NCBI GenBank assembly: GCA_937911855.1
Contig: CALDPK010000224.1
Coordinates: 1 to 6,448, forward strand
Length of the DNA: 6,448 nt
Source: an uncultured Trueperaceae bacterium
GTDB lineage: Bacteria; Deinococcota; Deinococci; Deinococcales; Trueperaceae
Direction: 5' to 3'
Position 1 is the stretch's first letter, and each line of letters starts with the position of its first letter. The notes below the pieces were generated by a model. It searched no databases. It was not told the origin of the DNA and saw only the letters and a list, made by a program, of their open reading frames with translations. Shown piece by piece: positions 1-5,148 of the stretch. The position numbers were made by a program, and so were the translations under genes.

Positions 1-101
1 GGTTCGCCCCCATGACATGCCTATCCATGGGCCCACAGTAACCGAGCGGCGACTTCTGCTGCTGCTGCGCGCGGCGGTACGGGAGTTCATGCCGGGGCAG
101 G

Positions 102-120
102 CTGAACCTGGACGGTTCAG
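102..120. repeat. 7-bp perfect inverted repeat
   Basis: CTGAACC at 102-108 and GGTTCAG at 114-120 form a perfect 7-bp stem around a 5-nt loop. There is no T-run on either side, so it is not a standard terminator. The GAAC and GTTC half-sites are 7 nt apart, not the 4 nt of a Bacillus-type LexA box. The function is unknown and chance occurrence is possible. Confidence 0.35.
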
Positions 121-220
121 ACGCCGCCCGTACGACTGCCATCGGTAATGACAACGTAAGTACCTCGTCAGTACCAGTGTCGGCCTTAGGTTGCGCTCCG
201 GCGCGCCGCAGGCAGGCAGC

Positions 221-242
221 GCGTTGCAGCAGCGTTGCAGCA
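221..242. repeat. 11-bp perfect tandem duplication
   Basis: The unit GCGTTGCAGCA occurs twice head to tail (221-231 and 232-242), just beyond the stop codon of the minus-strand SRPBCC gene. It looks like a replication-slippage duplication in non-coding DNA. Two copies are too few to suggest an iteron array. Confidence 0.6.
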
Positions 243-265
243 GGCATAGTCCCAGCAAATCCGAC

Positions 266-736
266 TCAATCGCGCTGCGACCGCAACACAGCCGTGAACG
301 TGCCGTGCAGGTTCCAGAACTGTCCCGGCGGCAACGGCTGGCCCTGCAGCGACGCCTCGAGATAACTGAGGTGCGTGAGCCAGCCGGATTCATAAGAATC
401 ACGGAGGTCGCCCAGCCCTTCGTGGTGCAACACCAGCTGTGATCCTGCAGCGGATTCCTGCACGGTCAGCGACAGCACCGTCTCCGGCTCGTCAGGAAAC
501 TTCCAGGTGAGCCTCACGTGGCACGCTTCCGCATCCAGTGCCAGGATCACCGAATCGCAGATGTAGCCGTCGCCATGATCGATCCGTAGTGCTGAACCGC
601 TGACCTGCACAGGCTTTCCCAGCCACTCGGGCAACTTAGCCGGGTCGGTGAGGTGGCTGAATACAGCGCTTGCAGCGCGGTGGAGGGACCAGTTGATGTG
701 GACATCAGGACCAGGTTCGGAGCTGTTGAAAGGCAT
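266..736 (-). CDS. AHSA1/SRPBCC (START-like fold) domain protein
   Basis: A 156-residue protein of the SRPBCC superfamily, most like the AHSA1 (Aha1 C-terminal-like) branch. These are soluble helix-grip proteins with a hydrophobic pocket; their ligands are usually unknown, so no reaction can be assigned. Visible family features are an N-terminal beta strand leading to a helix (residues 14-29), the LTDPAKLPEWLG segment (29-40) typical of AHSA1 proteins, central strands with LTWKFPDEPETVLSLTV (76-92), and the closing helix starting GWLTHLSYLEASLQG (118-132). About 24 residues follow that helix, ending in a tail unlike the common form. The frame is open further upstream, but that extension would run through the terminator into the tRNA, so I chose ATG at 736. 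There is no Shine-Dalgarno; TAAGCT lies 5 nt before the ATG, hinting at a leaderless mRNA. The gene sits downstream of the tRNA on the same strand but beyond its terminator. Family assignment is fairly sure; biological role unknown. Confidence 0.82.
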   Translation of the reverse strand: MPFNSSEPGPDVHINWSLHRAASAVFSHLTDPAKLPEWLGKPVQVSGSALRIDHGDGYICDSVILALDAEACHVRLTWKFPDEPETVLSLTVQESAAGSQLVLHHEGLGDLRDSYESGWLTHLSYLEASLQGQPLPPGQFWNLHGTFTAVLRSQRD

Positions 737-741
737 GCAGA

Positions 742-747
742 AGCTTA
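742..747 (-). promoter_or_regulatory. Candidate -10 element of the SRPBCC gene (leaderless)
   Basis: TAAGCT on the minus strand ends 5 nt before the ATG at 736, and no Shine-Dalgarno is present. If used, transcription would begin at or next to the start codon. No good -35 hexamer is visible 16-18 nt upstream, so this rests mainly on the pattern shared with two other genes in the window. Confidence 0.3.
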
Positions 748-785
748 CACCGCGTGCCTCCCCCACCCCAGACCTGAGAACAGCA

Positions 786-814
786 TAGAAAAAACCCCGT
801 CTTGGACGGGGTTT
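786..814 (-). terminator. Rho-independent terminator of tRNA-Lys
   Basis: On the minus strand a perfect 10-bp stem (plus coordinates 792-801 paired with 805-814; AAACCCCGTC with GACGGGGTTT) has a 3-nt loop. Its descending arm runs into a T tract (complement of 789-794). It begins 5 nt after the CCA end of the tRNA, which is the expected place for a single-tRNA transcription unit to end. Confidence 0.9.
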
Positions 815-818
815 CAAG

Positions 819-894
819 TGGTGGGCCGTGTAGGACTCGAACCTACAACCCACTGATTAAGAGTCAGTTGCTCTACCGGTTGAGCTAACGGCCC
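819..894 (-). tRNA. tRNA-Lys (anticodon CTT)
   Basis: A complete 76-nt tRNA on the minus strand. The acceptor stem GGGCCGT/ACGGCCC pairs perfectly (894-888 with 829-823), the discriminator base is A (822) and the CCA end is encoded (821-819). The D stem is GCTC/GAGC. The anticodon stem ACTGA/TCAGT encloses the loop CTCTTAA, giving anticodon CTT at 861-859, which reads the lysine codon AAG. The variable loop has 5 nt, and the T arm is GTAGG-TTCGAGT-CCTAC. All four stems pair without mismatch, so the gene appears functional. It has its own promoter at 937-965 and terminator at 786-814 and is therefore transcribed alone. A second lysine tRNA reading AAA would be expected elsewhere in the genome. 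Confidence 0.97.
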
Positions 895-936
895 TCACGC
901 ACTTCCTGCCAGCGACCGCGTCGCCAACAATCTGTA

Positions 937-965
937 AGTTTATCAGCCGCTGGGGCGGCGGTCAA
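937..965 (-). promoter_or_regulatory. Sigma-70-type promoter of tRNA-Lys
   Basis: On the minus strand TTGACC (-35, complement of 960-965) and TAAACT (-10, complement of 937-942) are separated by exactly 17 nt. Transcription would start near 930, leaving a leader of about 36 nt before the mature tRNA 5' end at 894. The match, the optimal spacing and the position directly upstream of a stable RNA gene make this the clearest promoter in the window. Confidence 0.75.
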
Positions 966-987
966 CAGCTGGATGACATTTGACCTG

Positions 988-1017
988 TTGCACGGAACCG
1001 GCCCTTACGGGTATGTT
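988..1017 (+). promoter_or_regulatory. Weak candidate promoter of gdhA
   Basis: TTGCAC (988-993) and TATGTT (1012-1017) are spaced by 18 nt, upstream of gdhA. Both hexamers are poor matches to consensus. An alternative -35 is TTGACC at 980-985, but it has no convincing partner. The -10 overlaps the palindrome at 1016-1031, so a regulator bound there could block this promoter. Confidence 0.3.
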
Positions 1018-1031
1018 GCATGCTTATGCAA
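1016..1031. promoter_or_regulatory. Palindrome upstream of gdhA, possible operator
   Basis: TTGCAT (1016-1021) and ATGCAA (1026-1031) form a perfect 6-bp inverted repeat around GCTT. It is AT-rich compared with its surroundings and lies 44 nt before the gdhA start, between the candidate -10 and the ribosome binding site. The form suits a dimeric helix-turn-helix regulator. I cannot name the protein, and chance is possible. Confidence 0.35.
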
Positions 1032-1061
1032 TCGACCGCAAACCCGGCGGCCTGAAGGCAG

Positions 1062-1068
1062 AAAGGGG
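1062..1068 (+). promoter_or_regulatory. Ribosome binding site of gdhA
   Basis: AAAGGGG lies 7 nt before the ATG at 1076. It decides the start in favour of 1076 over the upstream in-frame ATGs at 980 and 1013, which lack such a site and would add an N-terminus not seen in the family. Confidence 0.7.
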
Positions 1069-1075
1069 CAACCTC

Positions 1076-2413
<1,338 letters not shown>

Positions 2414-2420
2414 ACGCCGC

Positions 2421-3275
2421 TTACGGGCCGGTCACGCGCTGCATCGTGACCGTAGTCGGCGTCTCGCCCGGAGCAGGGACATCGGTCAGCGTGAAGGTAT
2501 TGGCGTCAAGCCAGGCGACCGTGCTGACGGACACTGCTTCGGCTTCGTTCGGAACACACTGTCCCTGGATGCAGATCTGTTCCGACTTCCCGGTGCTCGT
2601 CTGCTGCAACGTTCCGTCGGCGCCAAGAACCCAGGTTCCGGCGTACCAGCCGGCCTGCTGCCCTTCCACGTAGACCTCTTCAAGAAACGTACCGTCTTCG
2701 CTGTAGGTTGCGGCTGCCACCAACGTCAACCCTTCAAGAACTACCGTGCCTTCCCAACTGCCAACGATGGACTGGCTTGCGGTGTCAGCTGGTGAACCAA
2801 TCGGTGGCGGTAGGGGGGTCTCTACGCCCGGCTTCATGCTGCCAATCACCGGCCCGACAGGTGCAGGTTCAGGCTGGGCAGGTAACACTGGGGGCAACGG
2901 CGTTGCCTGTTGCCTGAGGGCTGTGTATTGCTCATAACTGCTTTGAATCGGCTGGCCGCTGGCATCAAGACTGTACAGCCAGATCAGGAGTGTCTGGCCG
3001 TCCGGCTGAAGCTGAGCCGCAAAACCGTGATTCATGCCTTCCAGAAGAAATGAACCCTGCACGTTCTGCGTGTCCGCCTGAATGGTGAGCGGCATCGCGC
3101 CACTGGCACCGTGAATGGCGCCGGTGAGCTGGCCGGCCGCGTCCTGCTGAAACGTGACCATGAAACCTATCTGCGTCTCCAGAAATTCGCCAACGAGCGG
3201 ATTCTGGGCGAAAGCCAGCCCCAGCTGGGCCAGGAGCGTGAACAACACGGCAAGAACGAACCTTTGGGTTCTCAT
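2421..3275 (-). CDS. Secreted two-domain beta-rich protein with lipocalin-like C-terminal domain
   Basis: A 284-residue exported protein of unknown function. Residues 1-23 are a clear Sec signal peptide: MRTQR, a hydrophobic core FVLAVLFTLLAQLGL, then AFA before Q24 as a signal peptidase I site. There is no lipobox cysteine. Domain 1 (about 25-122) is beta-rich and glycine-spaced (LVGEF, GQLTGAI, VQGSF), like small secreted repeat domains of unknown role in several phyla. A proline-rich linker spans about 124-167. Domain 2 (about 168-284) opens with IVGSWEGT and closes with AWLDANTFTLTD and a terminal MQRV. This is the pattern of lipocalin-like/DUF beta-barrel domains, suggesting ligand binding, though no ligand can be named. 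C235 and C240 are the only cysteines and could form a disulfide. A strong AGGAGGAG sets the start at 3275 over the ATG at 3293, which lies upstream of that site. The gene is 65 nt downstream of the reductase, possibly co-transcribed. Export is sure; the fold is tentative. Confidence 0.85.
   Translation of the reverse strand: MRTQRFVLAVLFTLLAQLGLAFAQNPLVGEFLETQIGFMVTFQQDAAGQLTGAIHGASGAMPLTIQADTQNVQGSFLLEGMNHGFAAQLQPDGQTLLIWLYSLDASGQPIQSSYEQYTALRQQATPLPPVLPAQPEPAPVGPVIGSMKPGVETPLPPPIGSPADTASQSIVGSWEGTVVLEGLTLVAAATYSEDGTFLEEVYVEGQQAGWYAGTWVLGADGTLQQTSTGKSEQICIQGQCVPNEAEAVSVSTVAWLDANTFTLTDVPAPGETPTTVTMQRVTGP
2429..2452. repeat. 8-bp inverted repeat at the convergent gene ends
   Basis: CGGTCACG (2429-2436) and CGTGACCG (2445-2452) pair perfectly around an 8-nt loop. 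It lies inside the last codons of the secreted-protein gene, 16 nt after the gdhA stop. There is no T-run, so it is not a standard terminator, but as an RNA hairpin it could slow transcription or protect the gdhA 3' end. No other terminator is visible between the two convergent genes. Confidence 0.35.
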
Positions 3276-3280
3276 GCTTT

Positions 3281-3288
3281 CTCCTCCT
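3281..3288 (-). promoter_or_regulatory. Strong ribosome binding site of the secreted-protein gene
   Basis: AGGAGGAG on the minus strand ends 5 nt before the ATG at 3275 (the AGGAGG core ends 7 nt before it). It is the best Shine-Dalgarno in the window and rules out the in-frame ATG at 3293, which lies upstream of it. It shows that the organism uses conventional Shine-Dalgarno initiation for at least some genes. Confidence 0.85.
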
Positions 3289-3293
3289 GGCAC

Positions 3294-3299
3294 ATATTA
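3294..3299 (-). promoter_or_regulatory. Possible -10 element before the secreted-protein gene
   Basis: TAATAT on the minus strand lies in the AT-rich 65-nt gap after the reductase gene. A TTGATA is upstream, but at 21 nt, which is too far for a normal -35. If used, transcription would start inside the Shine-Dalgarno, about 12 nt before the ATG. It could give the secreted gene its own transcript; alternatively the gene is read from the reductase promoter. Confidence 0.25.
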
Positions 3300-3340
3300 G
3301 ACGGGAAATGCTTAAAGATGTATCAAATCAGCTGGTTACC

Positions 3341-4333
3341 TCAGCGAAGGCTCTTCTGCCCCTGCGGTCTGTTCTTCAATATCCCTTCAATGCGCTGCAT
3401 GACAGCCGGGGTCAGTTTGTCCACGACCTTCATGGCTCCCATGTTCTGCTCGACCTGCTCGGGCCGGGACGCGCCGGTTATCACGGTCGACACGTTCGGG
3501 TTCTTCAGGCACCAGGCGATGGCCAGCTGAGCCGTCGTGCAGCCGAGTTCTGTCGCAAGGGCCCCCAGCAGGCGCACCTTCGCGAGCATGGCCTTGCCCT
3601 CTTCCGACTCATAGCGGCGCTTCAGGAAGTCGTTGCCCTCGAGCGAAAGGCGGCTGCCTTCGGGGATCCCGTCGTTGTATTTGCCGGTCAGGAAGCCGCT
3701 GGCGAGGGGACTCCAGGTCGTCAGGCCCAGGCCGAACGCCTCGTAAAGCCGCCAGTATTCGGCCTCGACGCGCTCGCGGTGGAACATGTTGTATTGCGGC
3801 TGCTCCATGGTCGGGCCGATCAGATGCTCGCGCCGGGCAACTTCGTGGGCTTCGCGGATCTGCTCGGCAGTCCATTCGCTCGTGCCCCAGTAGAACGCCT
3901 TGCCCTGGTCGATCAGCCAGTTCATCGCCCGCACGGTCTCTTCGATGGGGGTTTTCAGGTCGGGACGGTGGCAGAAGAGCAGGTCCACGTAATCAAGCTG
4001 CATGCGGGCGAGCGCAGCGTTCGTGCCTTCGATGACGTGCTTGCGGGACAGGCCGGTGTCGTTGGGTCCGTCGCCGCCCCAGAAGATCTTGGTCGAGATG
4101 ACCATGTCCTTGCGTTTCCAGCCGGCCCGGCGGATGACGTTGCCCATCATCACTTCCGATTCACCGTCGGCGTAGCCTTCGGCGTTGTCGAAGAAGTTGA
4201 CGCCTGCATTCCAGGCTGCTTCCATACAGGCGTGGGCGATGTCCTCGCCGACCTGGCTGCCGAAGGTAACCCAGGAGCCGAAGGACAGTTCCGACACCTG
4301 CAGGCCTGACGATCCGAGATAGCGGTAATTCAT
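3341..4333 (-). CDS. Kv-channel beta-subunit-like aldo/keto reductase (AKR6-type)
   Basis: A 330-residue soluble NADPH-dependent aldo/keto reductase with a single (beta/alpha)8 barrel. The catalytic tetrad is complete: D49 and Y54 in FFDNAEGY, K82 in STKIFWGG, H122 in LFCHRPD. Similarity to animal Kv-beta subunits runs end to end: WVTFG (21-25), KIFWGG (82-87), GLSRKH (94-99), YWGTS (148-152), TWSPLASG (206-213), the cofactor-loop GASRPEQ (287-293), and a C-terminal KNRPQGQKSLR tail in the same place. Where Kv-beta has asparagine in the tetrad, this protein keeps histidine, as E. coli YghZ does, which favours true reductase activity on aldehydes or methylglyoxal-like carbonyls. No channel gene is in the window. 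GGAGG at 4340-4344, 6 nt before ATG 4333, sets the start. Upstream, 125 bp separate it from the divergent c-di-AMP receptor gene; I could not find a convincing promoter for this gene there. Family is very sure; the substrate is unknown. Confidence 0.95.
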   Translation of the reverse strand: MNYRYLGSSGLQVSELSFGSWVTFGSQVGEDIAHACMEAAWNAGVNFFDNAEGYADGESEVMMGNVIRRAGWKRKDMVISTKIFWGGDGPNDTGLSRKHVIEGTNAALARMQLDYVDLLFCHRPDLKTPIEETVRAMNWLIDQGKAFYWGTSEWTAEQIREAHEVARREHLIGPTMEQPQYNMFHRERVEAEYWRLYEAFGLGLTTWSPLASGFLTGKYNDGIPEGSRLSLEGNDFLKRRYESEEGKAMLAKVRLLGALATELGCTTAQLAIAWCLKNPNVSTVITGASRPEQVEQNMGAMKVVDKLTPAVMQRIEGILKNRPQGQKSLR

Positions 4334-4419
4334 GTGTTTCCTCCGCTTGCTGAAGTTGGCAACAGGCTAACACGGGCCGGCTTTCTTGCCGCACCAGACG
4401 GGGCTGATGCCCGGGCTCC

Positions 4420-4449
4420 TTGAGGTCAAACGCGGCTGTCTGCTATAGT
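4420..4449 (+). promoter_or_regulatory. Promoter of the c-di-AMP receptor gene, near-leaderless
   Basis: TTGAGG (4420-4425) and TATAGT (4444-4449) are spaced by 18 nt. The -10 ends 9 nt before the ATG at 4459, so transcription would start about 0-4 nt before the start codon. There is no Shine-Dalgarno between them. This predicts a leaderless or nearly leaderless mRNA. Confidence 0.55.
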
Positions 4450-4458
4450 CAACCCAAC

Positions 4459-4785
4459 ATGAAGCTGTTGCTCACGATAGTTCAGGATGCCGACGCCGGC
4501 CGCCTCCAGCAAGGTCTGTCCGCCGAAGGATTCCAGTCCACCAAGCTCGCCTCTACAGGTGGCTTCCTGCGTGAGGGCAACACGACCTTCATCATCGGCA
4601 TCGAAGAGAAGGACGAAGCACGGGTGATGGAAATAATCCATGAAACGTGCCGGGAGCGCAACCGGATCGTTGCCGGAAGTGCCTTCCACGCGCCCGAGGG
4701 CAGCTTCACCGCCTATCCGGTTGAAGTGCCGGTGGGTGGCGCCATCGTCTTCACCCTGGGCGTCGAATCGTTCACCAGGGTCTGA
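4459..4785 (+). CDS. darA: PstA/DarA-family cyclic-di-AMP receptor (PII-like)
   Basis: A 108-residue protein matching the PstA/DarA (YaaQ, CdAMP_rec) family of about 109 residues. Members form PII-like trimers that bind c-di-AMP between subunits; their downstream partners are mostly unknown. The match runs along the whole length: MKLLLTIVQD at the N-terminus, TKLASTGGFLREGNTT (28-43), the glycine in IIGIE (45-49), and YPVEVPVGGAIVF (86-98). T28, F36, N41 and G47 coincide with ligand-contacting residues known in S. aureus PstA, so the c-di-AMP pocket looks intact. The loop between the two halves (about 72-85) differs most from Firmicute homologues. The in-frame ATG at 4420 would add 13 residues absent from the family and would erase the promoter, so I chose 4459. 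The gene is alone in its direction, divergent from the Kv-beta-like reductase and 20 nt from the convergent winged-helix gene. No diadenylate cyclase or phosphodiesterase is in the window. Family sure; ligand binding inferred from conserved residues. Confidence 0.93.
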   Translation: MKLLLTIVQDADAGRLQQGLSAEGFQSTKLASTGGFLREGNTTFIIGIEEKDEARVMEIIHETCRERNRIVAGSAFHAPEGSFTAYPVEVPVGGAIVFTLGVESFTRV

Positions 4786-4805
4786 ATTCACAGCAAAACT
4801 GATTT

Positions 4806-5081
4806 TCAGCGGGTCATTGACAGCCCGACGCCGAAACGGCCGGGCGGCAGGACGGTAACGCACTGGTCCGTGACGCTCACGTAACCTGCACCCTGCAGTT
4901 CATCCAGCACCATCGCCACGAACTCGGGTGGGTCCGTCGTGCGCGCGCCGACCTCTGCCAGCGGGCACTTCTGACCGAGCAGGCCGACCAGCGCGAACAG
5001 GCCCTTGGCGGCCAGGCTGAGCTGCGGGTCCTCGCACACGATGTCACTGGCCCGGATGGGGCGCTTGCTGATCTCGTCCAC
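4806..5081 (-). CDS. Small winged-helix-like protein
   Basis: A 91-residue hypothetical protein. Residues 10-70 read like a winged helix-turn-helix of the type found in DnaD/RepA-like and HTH_36 proteins: DPQLSLAAKGLFALVGLL (18-35) as the first helix, LAEVGARTTDPPEFVAMVLDEL as helices 2 and 3 (41-62), then GAGYVSV and CVTVLPPG as the wing. Role as a DNA-binding regulator is inferred; there is no membrane segment or signal peptide. The start is GTG at 5081; an in-frame TAA at 5091-5093 prevents extension. No Shine-Dalgarno is present, but TAAACT ends 6 nt before the GTG, suggesting a leaderless mRNA. Third codon positions are strongly G/C, like the neighbouring genes, which supports real coding. 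It lies 67 nt downstream of pgm on the same strand and converges on the c-di-AMP receptor gene with a 20-nt gap. Cysteines at 16, 39 and 74 have no obvious metal-site spacing. I am fairly sure it is a gene, less sure of the fold. Confidence 0.68.
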   Translation of the reverse strand: MDEISKRPIRASDIVCEDPQLSLAAKGLFALVGLLGQKCPLAEVGARTTDPPEFVAMVLDELQGAGYVSVTDQCVTVLPPGRFGVGLSMTR

Positions 5082-5087
5082 GCCGCG

Positions 5088-5093
5088 AGTTTA
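5088..5093 (-). promoter_or_regulatory. Candidate -10 element of the winged-helix gene (leaderless)
   Basis: TAAACT on the minus strand ends 6 nt before the GTG at 5081. It is the same hexamer as the -10 of the tRNA-Lys promoter. Transcription would start at or next to the GTG. No recognisable -35 lies 16-18 nt upstream; that region is GC-rich. The TAA in it also closes the reading frame upstream of the start. Confidence 0.42.
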
Positions 5094-5148
5094 CCCACCC
5101 GCCCAACCGGGGCGCCGGAGAAATCTCACTGCCGCCAGGCGTATTAAT

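Larger units (their letters stand above)
1..265. other. Left-edge region with no supportable gene
   Basis: I see no recognisable gene here. A plus-strand frame is open from the left edge (position 2, or ATG at 17) to a TAA at 146-148, about 48 codons. It is arginine- and leucine-rich, has no visible ribosome binding site and matches no family I know, so it could be a chance frame or the tail of a gene outside the window. Positions 149-265 are non-coding on both strands as far as I can tell. The stretch also holds a short CTG run near 56-68, a 7-bp inverted repeat at 102-120 and an 11-bp tandem duplication at 221-242. No T-rich hairpin that would end the gene on the right (minus strand, stop at 266) is apparent. 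Confidence 0.5.

Noticed and set aside
737..853. Upstream start of the SRPBCC gene at 853
   Set aside because: It would place the coding sequence through the tRNA terminator and into the mature tRNA; the conserved domain needs none of it.
819..894. tRNA-Lys as an integration (att) site
   Set aside because: No integrase gene, no repeated copy of the tRNA 3' end and no island-like composition on either side.
980..1075. Upstream in-frame start for gdhA adding 32 residues
   Set aside because: The family begins at the equivalent of 1076, a good Shine-Dalgarno precedes 1076, and the extension would cover the promoter and palindrome region.
3308..4309. Long plus-strand open frame (333 codons) antisense to the reductase
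   Set aside because: It is the shadow of the reductase gene in GC-rich DNA: low-complexity composition, no family resemblance and no ribosome binding site, while the opposite strand encodes a complete, motif-perfect enzyme.
4786..4805. Possible terminator between the c-di-AMP receptor and winged-helix genes
   Set aside because: On the minus strand only a 4-bp stem (CTGA/TCAG) with a short T-run can be drawn; too weak to call.
5094..5148. Possible pgm terminator after the stop at 5149
   Set aside because: The GC-rich CCGG/GGCGCC self-complementarity has only short stems and no T-tract; not supportable as a terminator.
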